Below, piece by piece: positions 28,116-37,236 of a DNA stretch of 64,000 bases; position 1 is the first letter of the stretch; each line of letters opens with the position of its first letter. The notes beneath the pieces are model-generated. The model did no database searches. It was not told the origin of the DNA and was given only the letters and a program-made list of their open reading frames with translations. Made by a program: the position numbers and the translations under genes. This DNA comes from Clostridium pasteurianum DSM 525 = ATCC 6013 (lineage in GTDB: Bacteria > Bacillota > Clostridia > Clostridiales > Clostridiaceae): the NCBI RefSeq assembly GCF_000807255.1, contig NZ_CP009268.1, positions 2,014,384 through 2,078,383 of the forward strand, given 5' to 3'.

Positions 28116-28274
28116 AGGCATATGAAAATAAATAGAAAGCCAAAGATGCGACGGATATTTTTAATCCTACAAGGAAACAGGTGACCAGGATAGTGAGCTA
28201 TCTGAGGGTTCTGTTGACGTAGTAGGATTAAAAATAGGCTAGCATACTGACTAGTTATTTATTTGAATATGCCT
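28116..28274 (+). ncRNA. Unassigned structured RNA / riboswitch-like leader of nusB
   Basis: The segment is closed by a long helix: AGGCATAT (28116-28123) with ATATGCCT (28267-28274), then a tandem G-A mismatch (GA 28124-28125 opposite GA 28265-28266), then AAATAAATA (28126-28134) with TATTTATTT (28256-28264). Inside is a perfect 14-bp stem (28157-28170 with 28222-28235) capped by AACAG/CTGTT and GATAG/CTATC stems. AGCC (28138-28141) with GGCT (28237-28240) and ATGC (28146-28149) with GCAT (28242-28245) could form a pseudoknot. The closing helix ends two bases before the nusB AGGAGG site. It matches no riboswitch class I know. Confidence 0.6.
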
Positions 28275-28292
28275 TAGGAGGAGACAATTTTA

Positions 28293-28715
28293 ATGAGTAG
28301 AAGAAAAAGTAGAGAAATAGCAATGAAGCTTCTGTTTGAGATATCTATGAATGTAAAAGAGACAAAGGAAGCAATAGAACAGTATAAAGAAAGTAATAAA
28401 AATTTGGAAGATGTGGATTTCACATATATTGAAAATACACTAGAGGGAATATTTAAAAATATAGATTTTTTAAACAGATCTATTGAAGAAAATTCAAATA
28501 ATTGGAAGATTAATAGAATTTCTAAAATAAATACAGCTATTTTAAAAATAGCTATTTATGAAATATATTTTGAGGAAGATATACCAGAAAAGGTTTCTGC
28601 TAATGAAGCGGTGAATCTGGCGAAGAAGTATTCTGATGAAAAATCTCCTGCTTTTATAAATGGAGTAATAGGTAATATAATAAAATCAAAACAATCAACA
28701 AAAAATATGGATTAG
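28293..28715 (+). CDS. nusB: Transcription antitermination protein NusB
   Basis: A 140-residue all-helical RNA-binding protein that joins NusE (S10) at boxA of rRNA operons. Its N-terminus SRRKSREIAMKLLFEI and C-terminal EAVNLAKKYSDEKSPAFINGVIG are NusB signatures. AGGAGGAG lies directly behind the structured leader at 28116-28274, so translation may be controlled by that structure. It is followed by folD 33 bases on. Confidence 0.96.
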   Translation: MSRRKSREIAMKLLFEISMNVKETKEAIEQYKESNKNLEDVDFTYIENTLEGIFKNIDFLNRSIEENSNNWKINRISKINTAILKIAIYEIYFEEDIPEKVSANEAVNLAKKYSDEKSPAFINGVIGNIIKSKQSTKNMD

Positions 28716-28748
28716 AATATTTAAAAACATAAACATAGAGGTGTAGAA

Positions 28749-29597
28749 ATGGGAAACAAAATACAAGGGAAATTAGTAGCGGAGAGCTTTAGAGATAGTA
28801 TTAGAGAATTTGTAAAGAATAGAATAGATAATAATTTAAGAGTTCCAGGACTATCAATAATTTTGGTGGGAAATGATGGTGGATCTCAATATTACGTTAA
28901 AAATGCTAAGAAATTATGTGATAACTTAAATGTAAAATGTGAAGTGTTTAATTTTCCAGAGGAAACTTCCGAAAAAGATATTATAAATACTATTGAAACT
29001 TTAAATAACAGAGAAGATGTAGATGGAATAATGCTGCAGCTTCCTCTTCCAGATAAATTCAATGAAAAAAATATAATTGATAAAATAGATTATAAAAAGG
29101 ATGTAGATGGTCTTACCCATATTAATATAGGTAAGCTTTACAGTGGCGAAAAGAGTTTTATACCTTGTACTCCTAAGGGAATAATAGAACTTATAAAGAG
29201 TACGGGAGAAGATATAAGCTGTAAAAACGCCGTAGTTATTGGAAGAAGTAATATTGTGGGCAAACCAGTAGCACAGCTTCTATTAAATAATAATGCTACA
29301 GTTACTATTTGCCACTCTAGAACAAAGAATTTAAAAGAAGTGTGCAGTCAAGCTGATATTTTAATTGCTGCTATAGGAAAGCCCCATTTTGTAGATGGAT
29401 CTTTTGTAAAAGAAGGTGCCATTGTAATAGATGTTGGTACTACCATGGTAGATGGAAAGCTAAAAGGAGATGTTATATTTGATGATGTAATTAATAAAGC
29501 ATCTTTTTTAACTTCAGTTCCAGGTGGAGTAGGAGCTATGACCACTACAATGCTTTTGATGAACACTTGTGAGGCTCTTGAAAATTATGTACATTAA
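28749..29597 (+). CDS. folD: Bifunctional methylene-THF dehydrogenase/cyclohydrolase
   Basis: A 282-residue, full-length FolD interconverting methylene-, methenyl- and formyl-tetrahydrofolate. Active-site Lys lies in YYVKNAKKLC, the family signature is DVDGIMLQLPLP, and the Rossmann region contains VIGRSNIVGKPVAQLL and the C-terminal PGGVGAMTTTMLL. In acetogenic and purinolytic clostridia this enzyme serves the C1 pathway. Its 3' end overlaps the likely xseA start by 11 bases. Confidence 0.97.
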   Translation: MGNKIQGKLVAESFRDSIREFVKNRIDNNLRVPGLSIILVGNDGGSQYYVKNAKKLCDNLNVKCEVFNFPEETSEKDIINTIETLNNREDVDGIMLQLPLPDKFNEKNIIDKIDYKKDVDGLTHINIGKLYSGEKSFIPCTPKGIIELIKSTGEDISCKNAVVIGRSNIVGKPVAQLLLNNNATVTICHSRTKNLKEVCSQADILIAAIGKPHFVDGSFVKEGAIVIDVGTTMVDGKLKGDVIFDDVINKASFLTSVPGGVGAMTTTMLLMNTCEALENYVH

Positions 29598-30792
29598 AAC
29601 TCTAACGGTTTCAGAGGTAAGTAATTATATTAAAAAAATAATAGACAGTGATTTTATATTAAATAATACTCTTATTAAGGGTGAAATATCCAATTTTAAA
29701 ATTCACAGCAGTGGTCATGCTTATTTTTCATTAAAGGATGATTATGGTAAAATAAGCTGTATAATGTTTAAAGATAAAACTAGAAAACTTGAGTTTATGC
29801 CAGAAGATGGTATGGACGTTGTTGTAAAAGGAAAAGTTTCTGTATATGCCAAAGATGGAGTATATCAAATTTATTGTGAAGAGATAAAATTAGAGGGAAT
29901 AGGGGAACTAAGCGAGGCTTTTAATAAACTGAAAAAAAAGTTAGAGGCAGAGGGACTATTCAGTGTTTCTCATAAAAAAACTATACCTAAATTTTGTGAA
30001 AAAATGGGAGTTATAACTTCACCAACGGGAGCAGCAGTAAGGGATATTATAAATGTCACTAAAAGAAGAAATAAGAGAATTGATATAATGATATATCCTG
30101 CACTGGTTCAGGGTATTAATGCACCAGAGGATATTATAAGAGGAATAAATTATTTTAATGAGGTAGAGGATATAGATGTAATATTACTTGCTCGTGGGGG
30201 AGGTTCTATTGAAGAATTATGGTCTTTTAATGATGAAAAACTGGCTTATGCAATTTTTAATTCAAAAAAGCCTATAATATCAGCGGTAGGTCACGAAACA
30301 GATTTTACTATTGCAGACTTTGTAAGTGATCTTAGAGCACCAACTCCCTCTGCAGGAGCAGAAATAATTGCCTATGATTTAGAAGAAGCCAATGACAAAA
30401 TAAAAAATTACAGATATACTATAGAAAAACATATAAAAATATACATAGAAAATAAACTTAAAACTATAGATATGTACAGAAATACCCTTGAGCATAACAG
30501 TCCAATGGCTATTATAGCTAATTCCTACAGCTATATAGATAGAATGAATGAAATATTAAATAAAAATGTTAAAAATAAATTAGAAATTGAAAAGCAAAAA
30601 CTTAGCAAATTAAATGCATTACTAAGTGCACACAACCCTTTAAATGTATTAGACAGAGGATATGCTATTATAGAAAATGAAAATAGTGAACTTATTAGTG
30701 ATATAAATATCCTAAATAATACTGATAAAGTGAAAATTACGTTGAAAAATGGTAATGCTAAGTTTCATATAGAAAAACTAAAAGACAAATAA
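29587..30792 (+). CDS. xseA: Exodeoxyribonuclease VII large subunit
   Basis: A 401-residue protein with an N-terminal OB-fold (about residues 5-100; SNFKIHSSGHAYFSLKDD) and the catalytic domain with GVITSPTGAAVRDI, LARGGGSIEELWSFNDE and AVGHETDFTIADFVSDLRAPTPSAGAE. A long coiled coil follows. The ATG at 29587 is chosen; GTG 29569 and TTG 29578 are in frame further inside folD. It is co-transcribed with xseB. Confidence 0.96.
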   Translation: MYIKTLTVSEVSNYIKKIIDSDFILNNTLIKGEISNFKIHSSGHAYFSLKDDYGKISCIMFKDKTRKLEFMPEDGMDVVVKGKVSVYAKDGVYQIYCEEIKLEGIGELSEAFNKLKKKLEAEGLFSVSHKKTIPKFCEKMGVITSPTGAAVRDIINVTKRRNKRIDIMIYPALVQGINAPEDIIRGINYFNEVEDIDVILLARGGGSIEELWSFNDEKLAYAIFNSKKPIISAVGHETDFTIADFVSDLRAPTPSAGAEIIAYDLEEANDKIKNYRYTIEKHIKIYIENKLKTIDMYRNTLEHNSPMAIIANSYSYIDRMNEILNKNVKNKLEIEKQKLSKLNALLSAHNPLNVLDRGYAIIENENSELISDINILNNTDKVKITLKNGNAKFHIEKLKDK

Positions 30793-30824
30793 TTTAAAAT
30801 ATTATTAAAAGTTGGTGATAGGCT

Positions 30825-31046
30825 GTGACATCTAGAAATGAGTCCTATGAGAGCATGGTAAAAAAATTAGAGGATATTATTTACTCTATGGAAAATAAGG
30901 AACTTACTTTACAGGAAACAATGAAGAGCTATGAACAGGGAATTAAACTCTGCAATAAATTATATAAGTATTTAAATGAAGCAGAAGGAAAGATAAAAAT
31001 ATTGTCCAATGGACAAGAACAAGATTTTCTAAGGGATGGGGAATAA
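30825..31046 (+). CDS. xseB: Exodeoxyribonuclease VII small subunit
   Basis: 73 residues from GTG 30825. The core YESMVKKLEDIIYSMENKELTLQETMKSYEQG matches the helical XseB family. It is essential for exonuclease VII assembly with XseA. ispA begins two bases after its stop. Confidence 0.95.
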   Translation: MTSRNESYESMVKKLEDIIYSMENKELTLQETMKSYEQGIKLCNKLYKYLNEAEGKIKILSNGQEQDFLRDGE

Positions 31047-31048
31047 TT

Positions 31049-31918
31049 ATGAAATTTGAAGCTTTAAAAAGTGAAGTGGATGTATGGTTAAATAATTATT
31101 TTAGTAATAAAGGTACTTATAATAAAAAAATATATGAAGCCATGAAATACAGCATAGATATTGGCGGTAAGAGAGTGAGACCAATGCTTCACTGTTTAAC
31201 TTACGAAATGTTTAATGAAAATTATAGAGAAGTAATAGCTGTAGCCTGTGCAATAGAAATGATTCATACTTATTCTTTAATACATGATGATTTGCCATGT
31301 ATGGATGATGATGATCTTAGAAGAGGGCATCCTACAAATCATAAAATTTTTGGAGAAGCATTGGCGGTGTTGGCAGGGGATGGATTACTGAATGAAGCTA
31401 TGAGTCTAATGTTTGACTACTGCAAAGATAGAGGAAAAAATGAATTATTGGCTTGTAAAATTATATCTGATAGTGCTGGAGCAGAAGGAATGATTGGAGG
31501 ACAGGTAGTAGATATTTTAAGTGAGGGTAAGAAAATATCCTATGAAACCCTTAGTTATATGCATAGAAAAAAGACTGGGGAATTAATCAAAGCCTCTATA
31601 CTTTCAGGGGCTATAATTGGAAGAGCATCAGATAGGGAGATAGATAAATTATCTGATTTTGGGAGTAAACTAGGACTTGCCTTTCAAATAAAAGATGATA
31701 TATTGGATGTTGTTGGGAATGAAGAGGTTATGGGAAAGCCTGTGAATAGTGATATAGATAATAACAAAACCAATTTTATAAGTACCTTTGGTCTTGAAGA
31801 TTGTAAAAATAAATGCAGAGAGCTAACTAAAGAATGTATGAATATTTTAGATGATGTAGATAGAGATACATTGAATCTTAAGGAATTAACTAAAACTTTA
31901 CTATATAGAGAAAAATGA
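31049..31918 (+). CDS. ispA: Polyprenyl (farnesyl/geranylgeranyl) diphosphate synthase
   Basis: A 289-residue trans-prenyltransferase joining IPP and DMAPP. First Asp-rich motif is HDDLPCMDDDDLRRG and second is FQIKDDILDVVG; the GGKRVRP motif binds diphosphate. It supplies C15 prenyl chains for undecaprenyl and quinone-type lipids. The next gene for this pathway, dxs, follows after the OLE RNA-oapA insertion. Confidence 0.95.
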   Translation: MKFEALKSEVDVWLNNYFSNKGTYNKKIYEAMKYSIDIGGKRVRPMLHCLTYEMFNENYREVIAVACAIEMIHTYSLIHDDLPCMDDDDLRRGHPTNHKIFGEALAVLAGDGLLNEAMSLMFDYCKDRGKNELLACKIISDSAGAEGMIGGQVVDILSEGKKISYETLSYMHRKKTGELIKASILSGAIIGRASDREIDKLSDFGSKLGLAFQIKDDILDVVGNEEVMGKPVNSDIDNNKTNFISTFGLEDCKNKCRELTKECMNILDDVDRDTLNLKELTKTLLYREK

Positions 31919-31961
31919 TGAAGGTAATATTTTATATATTTACTATAGGAGAATGAATTTT

Positions 31962-31990
31962 TTGAATAATTAGTATAGCTATGTTATAAT
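31962..31990 (+). promoter_or_regulatory. Sigma-A-type promoter of the OLE RNA
   Basis: TTGAAT (31962-31967), a 17-base spacer and TATAAT (31985-31990) lie 22 bases before the first paired base of the OLE RNA, so transcription should start near 31997. Confidence 0.7.
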
Positions 31991-32011
31991 TTCTTTAATA
32001 TAATACTTAGC

Positions 32012-32596
32012 CAGTGGCGCAGTATTCTAGTCAGGTAAGCTTTTTTTAAAGACGGGGCTAAAAATCCGTTAGAGGGCATATCGATGAAGTTCCTGGTGCT
32101 TGCCTATAACGCCCAGTCATGGGTTTGTGCTGGGAGTAAGGAGGCTGGGGCAACCGCAACGGCATGCGCAATTGACCCTACCTTCGTGGAGACCATTATC
32201 TGTGAATTAGGTTAGATACCTAATTTACGGCAATGGGGTAAACCTGTATTGTGGTGTAAAAGCTATGTGCAGTGTAGCCTGCCTTGAGTGAAATGGGGAG
32301 AGGACAGGAAAAATAAAATTTCAGGCCAAAAATTTTATTCGGTTGCCTTCTGAAACCTATTTTGCAAAAGAGGCTAAGAAAGAGCCTAACTGTTAAGGAA
32401 AACTTCTAGACTGTCATGTAAAGGGGTATGTTATGGATTGCAGTGCGGACTTAGTGGTAATCTAGTCCTAATTATGGTAACAAATTAGATGAGTTATTAA
32501 ATGGAAACTGCCGTTACGGCGACGTTTCGGTTAATTCATGGGAAATCCTACTGGACCTATGCCGCAAGATTTATTTAACATACTGCCACTGTTTTT
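32012..32596 (+). ncRNA. ole: OLE RNA (ornate, large, extremophilic RNA)
   Basis: A roughly 585-base GC-richer, non-coding block between ispA and dxs, immediately before oapA. Known OLE RNAs are about 600 nt, occur in extremophilic and anaerobic Firmicutes near isoprenoid genes, and form a membrane-bound complex with OapA. The ends pair: CAGTGG (32012-32017) with CCACTG (32586-32591) and CAGTAT (32020-32025) with ATACTG (32580-32585). Many local stems are visible, for example GCCGTTACGGC near 32512. A T-rich tail (GTTTTTG) follows the terminal helix. No protein can be read through it. Confidence 0.9.
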
Positions 32597-32654
32597 GTCA
32601 ATGCATTTTAAATAATGTTAATGATCAGCTTAAAATGCAAATGGAGGATTAGTA

Positions 32655-33212
32655 ATGTCAAAAAAGATCAATAGAAAAGAGACTACAAAGGATAGAAGAA
32701 AGTGGATTTTAACAATTTTAGTGTGGTCAATATTGATAAGCAGCAGTATTTCTCTTTTGTCTGATTCGCTACTAAGTAAGGTTAATATGTTAGTAGCTTT
32801 TATTGTGTTGGCTTTTATTATAATTGCAGGTATAATCTTTGATATAGTAGGTATAGCAGTTACTACAGCAGATGAAACACCTTTTCATGCTATGGCTGCA
32901 AAAAAGATACATGGAGCAAAAATAGCTATAAGACTTCTAAGAAATGCTGATAAAGTTTCTACTTTTTGTAATGATGTGGTAGGAGATATTGCAGGAATAA
33001 TTAGTGGTTCTGTTGGCTTTTTTATAGCACAAAAGGTTACACATAATTTTACCAATATTAATTTTACTGGTGTGAATGTGGCCATTGGAGCGATAGTTGC
33101 GTCTATCACTATATGTGGTAAATCCATTGGGAAGACTTATGCTTTAGAAAATAATAGCATTATAGTTTCTAAAGTTTCTAAGCTACTATATCTAATAGTA
33201 AAGGATAGATGA
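32655..33212 (+). CDS. oapA: OLE-associated protein A
   Basis: A 185-residue membrane protein with a Lys/Arg-rich N-terminus and about four hydrophobic segments (near residues 17-33, 43-68, 105-128 and 135-158). OapA dimers bind OLE RNA and anchor it at the membrane. The middle loop [26 protein letters not shown] is rich in basic residues suited to RNA contact. It lies directly downstream of the OLE RNA with GGAGG before the ATG, and its stop overlaps or touches the dxs translation region. Assignment rests on the RNA neighbour and topology. Confidence 0.88.
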   Translation: MSKKINRKETTKDRRKWILTILVWSILISSSISLLSDSLLSKVNMLVAFIVLAFIIIAGIIFDIVGIAVTTADETPFHAMAAKKIHGAKIAIRLLRNADKVSTFCNDVVGDIAGIISGSVGFFIAQKVTHNFTNINFTGVNVAIGAIVASITICGKSIGKTYALENNSIIVSKVSKLLYLIVKDR

Positions 33213-33214
33213 TA

Positions 33215-35077
33215 ATGACATATATACTTGATAAGTATAAGGATATAGATGAAATAAAAAATATGAGCTCAGAAGAACTTAATATATTTTCACAGGAAAT
33301 AAGACAATTTTTAATAAACAGTGTATCGAAAACTGGAGGACATCTAGCATCAAATCTTGGTGTGGTGGAATTAACTTTAAGTTTATACAAGGTGTTCAAT
33401 TTTAGAAAAGATAAATTAATTTGGGATGTAGGACATCAATCTTATGTACATAAAATATTAACAGGAAGAATAAAATATTTCTCCAAACTTAGAAAATATG
33501 GAGGGATAAGCGGTTTCCCAAAACGTGAAGAAAGTTATTTTGATATATTTGATACTGGACATAGTAGTACATCTATATCAGCAGGGCTTGGAATTTCAAG
33601 GGCTAGAGATCTAAATGGAGATAATTATGAAGTAGTATCAGTTATTGGGGATGGTGCACTGACCGGTGGAATGGCCTATGAGGCACTTAATGATTTAGGT
33701 TATAGTAAGACTAAAATGATAATAATTTTAAATGACAATCAAATGTCAATTTCTAAAAATGTGGGTGGAATGTCTAAATATCTAAATAAAATAAGAATTG
33801 ATCCTGCCTACAATAAATTTAAACAAGAAGTAAATAATACTTTAAGAAAGACAAATATAGGAGTGGGTGTAGCTAATTCCCTTCAGAAGATAAAAGATGG
33901 ATTTAAACAGCTCTTTATTCCCGGGATGCTCTTTGAAGATATGGGAATTAAATATTTAGGGCCTATAGATGGACATAATATAAATGAATTGGTACAAGTA
34001 TTAAATTTAGCTAAAAATATAAAAGGACCCGTTTTAGTACATATTATTACAAGAAAAGGAAAAGGCTATGACTTTGCTGAGAAAAATCCAAATAAGTTTC
34101 ATGGCATAGGTCCTTTTGATTGTGATAGTGGAGAAATATGCTCTATAAAAGGATTAACTTATTCAAAGGTATTTGGCAAAGAAATGATAAATTTAGCTAA
34201 AGAAAATAAAAAAATAGTAGCAGTCACTGCTGCTATGCCAGATGGAACGGGCTTAAACAATTTTGCAGAAAAATTTCCAAAGAGGTTTTTTGATGTAGGC
34301 ATAGCAGAGCAGCATGCAGTGACTCTTTGTGCAGGAATGGCTACGCAGGGAATAAAACCTGTATTTGCTGTGTATTCTACATTTTTACAAAGGGCCTACG
34401 ATCAAGTACTGCATGATGTATGTATTCAAAAATTGCCAGTGATTTTTGCTATAGATAGAGCGGGAATAGTGGGAGAAGATGGTGAAACTCATCAGGGAAT
34501 ATTTGATTTATCCTATTTGACTCAAATGCCAAATATGACAGTAATGAGTCCAAAATGTATTGAGGAACTTGTATATATGTTAAGATGGGCAGTTAATGAT
34601 AATAAAGGACCTATTGCTATAAGATATCCAAGAGGAGTAGACAATGGAGATATTAAATTAAAGCCTCTAAAGGATTTTTTTAGAGGAAAGTGGGAAATAA
34701 TTCAGAAAGAAGGCAATATTGCAATAATAGCTTCTGGGAAAATGGTACAGACAGCAATACTGGTGAAAGAAAAACTTTTGAAGTTAAATATTAAAACCAC
34801 TATAATAAATGCCCAGTTTATAAAGCCTATAGACAAGGATATAATAAAAAGGTTAGTGAATGAGAATTATAAAATAATTACTTTAGAAGATAATATTTTG
34901 CATGGTGCACTAGGATCTTCTATATTAGAATATGTTAATACACTTGAATGTAAACATAATATATTGACACTGGGATATAAGGATAAATTTGTTACTCAGG
35001 GAAATGTAGATTTATTATATAAATTACATGGATTAGATGTAGAAGGGGTTTTTCAAAGTATTTTAAAATTTATCTGA
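33215..35077 (+). CDS. dxs: 1-deoxy-D-xylulose-5-phosphate synthase
   Basis: A 620-residue thiamine-diphosphate enzyme condensing pyruvate and glyceraldehyde 3-phosphate, the first step of the MEP isoprenoid pathway. The TPP motif [16 protein letters not shown] and the transketolase segments [11 protein letters not shown] and [15 protein letters not shown] are present. The ATG at 33215 is chosen (AAGGA at 33201-33205, 9 bases away); another ATG at 33209 overlaps the oapA stop. Confidence 0.97.
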   Translation: MTYILDKYKDIDEIKNMSSEELNIFSQEIRQFLINSVSKTGGHLASNLGVVELTLSLYKVFNFRKDKLIWDVGHQSYVHKILTGRIKYFSKLRKYGGISGFPKREESYFDIFDTGHSSTSISAGLGISRARDLNGDNYEVVSVIGDGALTGGMAYEALNDLGYSKTKMIIILNDNQMSISKNVGGMSKYLNKIRIDPAYNKFKQEVNNTLRKTNIGVGVANSLQKIKDGFKQLFIPGMLFEDMGIKYLGPIDGHNINELVQVLNLAKNIKGPVLVHIITRKGKGYDFAEKNPNKFHGIGPFDCDSGEICSIKGLTYSKVFGKEMINLAKENKKIVAVTAAMPDGTGLNNFAEKFPKRFFDVGIAEQHAVTLCAGMATQGIKPVFAVYSTFLQRAYDQVLHDVCIQKLPVIFAIDRAGIVGEDGETHQGIFDLSYLTQMPNMTVMSPKCIEELVYMLRWAVNDNKGPIAIRYPRGVDNGDIKLKPLKDFFRGKWEIIQKEGNIAIIASGKMVQTAILVKEKLLKLNIKTTIINAQFIKPIDKDIIKRLVNENYKIITLEDNILHGALGSSILEYVNTLECKHNILTLGYKDKFVTQGNVDLLYKLHGLDVEGVFQSILKFI

Positions 35078-35091
35078 TTGAGGAGTTAAAG

Positions 35092-35904
35092 ATGGGTGAA
35101 GCAAAAGAAAGATTAGATGTTTTATTAGTAAAGAAGGGCTTATTTCAATCAAGGGAAAGAGCAAGAGCCAGTATAATGGCAGGAGAGATTTTTATAGATG
35201 ATGTGAGATATGATAAATGCGGTGAAAAGGTAAAAGAGTCATCTAATATAGTGTTTAAAGGAGAAACTATGCCCTATGTTAGTAGAGGCGGGTATAAACT
35301 TGAAAAAGCAATTAAATCCTTTATAATAGAATTAAAAGATAAGGTCTGCTTTGATATAGGAGCATCTACAGGAGGTTTCACAGACTGTATGCTTCAAAAT
35401 GGAGCTAAAAGAGTATTTTCTATAGATGTAGGTTATGGACAGTTTGCTTGGAAACTTAGAAATGACCCTAGAGTTGTCTGTATGGAAAGAACTAATGTAA
35501 GATATGTAAAGAAAGAAGATATAGGTGAAATAGGACAATTTGCAAGTATAGATGTTTCTTTTATATCATTAAAAAAAGTAATTCCAGCCGTTTTAGATTT
35601 ATTAGAGGATAAGGGTGAAATTGTAGCTTTGATTAAACCACAATTTGAAGCGGGAAGAGAAAAAGTTGGTAAAAAAGGTGTTGTAAGAGAGCCATTTGTT
35701 CATAGAGAAGTTATTGAAGGAATAGCAGATTTTTTAGTACAAAATAATTTAAAAATAATTGGACTGGATTATTCACCTATAAAAGGTCCGGAAGGTAATA
35801 TAGAGTATCTCATATTTTTTAATAAAGAAGATAGTACTCATAGTAAATTTTCATTAGAAAATATAGAGCAGGTGGTAAAGAGGGCTCATGGTCAGTTGGA
35901 TTAG
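35092..35904 (+). CDS. tlyA: TlyA-family rRNA (cytidine-2'-O)-methyltransferase
   Basis: A 270-residue protein with an N-terminal S4 RNA-binding domain (RLDVLLVKKGLFQSRERARASI) and an FtsJ-type SAM domain containing FDIGASTGGFTDCML and the catalytic-region LIKPQFEAGREKVGKKGVV. TlyA homologues methylate 16S and 23S rRNA; the B. subtilis orthologue is yqxC, at the same place between dxs and argR. Confidence 0.93.
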   Translation: MGEAKERLDVLLVKKGLFQSRERARASIMAGEIFIDDVRYDKCGEKVKESSNIVFKGETMPYVSRGGYKLEKAIKSFIIELKDKVCFDIGASTGGFTDCMLQNGAKRVFSIDVGYGQFAWKLRNDPRVVCMERTNVRYVKKEDIGEIGQFASIDVSFISLKKVIPAVLDLLEDKGEIVALIKPQFEAGREKVGKKGVVREPFVHREVIEGIADFLVQNNLKIIGLDYSPIKGPEGNIEYLIFFNKEDSTHSKFSLENIEQVVKRAHGQLD

Positions 35905-35915
35905 GAGAATAAATT

Positions 35916-36767
35916 ATGAAAAATATAGGTATCAATATTAATAAAAGCAAAGATAAGGACAGAACAGTAACTAGAGAAATAGTTGATTTTATAGTTAAAA
36001 ATATAGAGGATGTAAAAATAAAAATATTTGATGACCTTGGAAACTTTACAAAAGATCAGGCAGAAAAAATAGATATAATGATATCATTAGGCGGCGATGG
36101 AACTATTTTAAGTACTGCTAGAAATGTATGTAGATATGATATACCTATACTAGGTATTAATTTGGGACATTTGGGATTTTTAGCTAGCGCGGAATTATCG
36201 GAATTAAAGGAATGTATTATAAAGCTGTCTAAATCACAATATGAAATAGAAGAGAGAGTTATGCTTGAGTGTAGAGTAAAAAAAAATAAGGATGAAAAAA
36301 TCTATTATGCACTTAATGAAGTTGTTATATCTAAGGGAACTTTGGCAAGAATATTAGAATATGGCATAAAAATTGATGGCAATTTTTATACTAAATTTAT
36401 GTCTGATGGAATAATTGTTTCAACACCTACAGGATCTACTGCATATTCTCTTTCTGCTGGAGGTCCTATAATTTCTCCTACTTTAAAATTAATTTCTATT
36501 ACTCCTATATGCCCTCTATCTCTTGGTGTTAGAACTATGGTTATAGACAGTAAAAGTGAAGTTAATGTTGTTTTAAATAAAGTTTATCAACCTGTGTATT
36601 TAACTGTAGATGGTCAGGATTCTCAAGAAATAAGTAATATACATAAAGTATATATTAAAGAAGCTCCATTTAAATGTAAGATAATTAGAATAAGCGGATA
36701 TGACTATTTTGAAATATTAAGAAAAAAGATAATATCTAGAACTAAAGAGTGTGAAGGTGATGAGTAA
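35916..36767 (+). CDS. nadK: NAD kinase
   Basis: A 283-residue cytoplasmic kinase making NADP+. The signature SLGGDGTILSTAR and NLGHLGFLA bind the phosphate donor, and STPTGSTAYSLSAGGPII is the second conserved motif. Twelve bases separate it from tlyA, and its last base is shared with the argR start, so translation is coupled. Confidence 0.96.
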   Translation: MKNIGININKSKDKDRTVTREIVDFIVKNIEDVKIKIFDDLGNFTKDQAEKIDIMISLGGDGTILSTARNVCRYDIPILGINLGHLGFLASAELSELKECIIKLSKSQYEIEERVMLECRVKKNKDEKIYYALNEVVISKGTLARILEYGIKIDGNFYTKFMSDGIIVSTPTGSTAYSLSAGGPIISPTLKLISITPICPLSLGVRTMVIDSKSEVNVVLNKVYQPVYLTVDGQDSQEISNIHKVYIKEAPFKCKIIRISGYDYFEILRKKIISRTKECEGDE

Positions 36768-37225
36768 TGAAAATATCGAGGCATGCTAAAATATTAGAAA
36801 TAATAAATTCAAAGGATATAGAAACACAGGAAGAATTGGCAGATGAACTAAGAAAACAAGATATGGTAGTAACACAAGCTACAGTTTCAAGAGATATAAA
36901 AGAATTGAAACTGATAAAAGTTTTATCTAATAATGGCAAGTATAAATATGCTTCAATATCTTCAAATGAAAATTTTCTTTCAAATAAACTGGTTAGTGTA
37001 TTTATTCAAACAGTTCTAAATGTAGAACATGTGAAAAATTTTGTAGTAGTTAAGACAATTTCAGGATCTGCCCCCGGGGCAGCAGAAGCAATTGATTCCC
37101 TTAATTTTGACGAAATTGCAGGTACAATAGCAGGAGATAACACTATCTTTATACTTGTACGAAGCGAGGAAAAAGCCTTTGAAATAGTACAGAAGCTAAA
37201 AAAATTACTTAATGAAAATGAATAG
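36767..37225 (+). CDS. argR: Arginine repressor
   Basis: 152 residues: an N-terminal winged helix (about 1-70; QATVSRDIKELKLIKV) and a C-terminal hexamerising arginine-binding domain with GSAPGAAEAID and GTIAGDNTIFILVR. It is full-length. It overlaps nadK by one base, as is common in this Firmicutes block, and recN follows 11 bases later. Confidence 0.96.
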   Translation: MKISRHAKILEIINSKDIETQEELADELRKQDMVVTQATVSRDIKELKLIKVLSNNGKYKYASISSNENFLSNKLVSVFIQTVLNVEHVKNFVVVKTISGSAPGAAEAIDSLNFDEIAGTIAGDNTIFILVRSEEKAFEIVQKLKKLLNENE

Positions 37226-37236
37226 GAGGATTTAAT

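Noticed and set aside
28116-28274. THF or c-di-GMP riboswitch (folD is nearby)
   Set aside because: The conserved core sequences of those classes are not visible, and the element is directly ahead of nusB, not folD.
32012-32596. Cobalamin riboswitch or tmRNA
   Set aside because: The length of nearly 600 bases, the absence of a B12-box or tRNA-like ends, and the neighbouring oapA/ispA/dxs genes fit OLE RNA instead.
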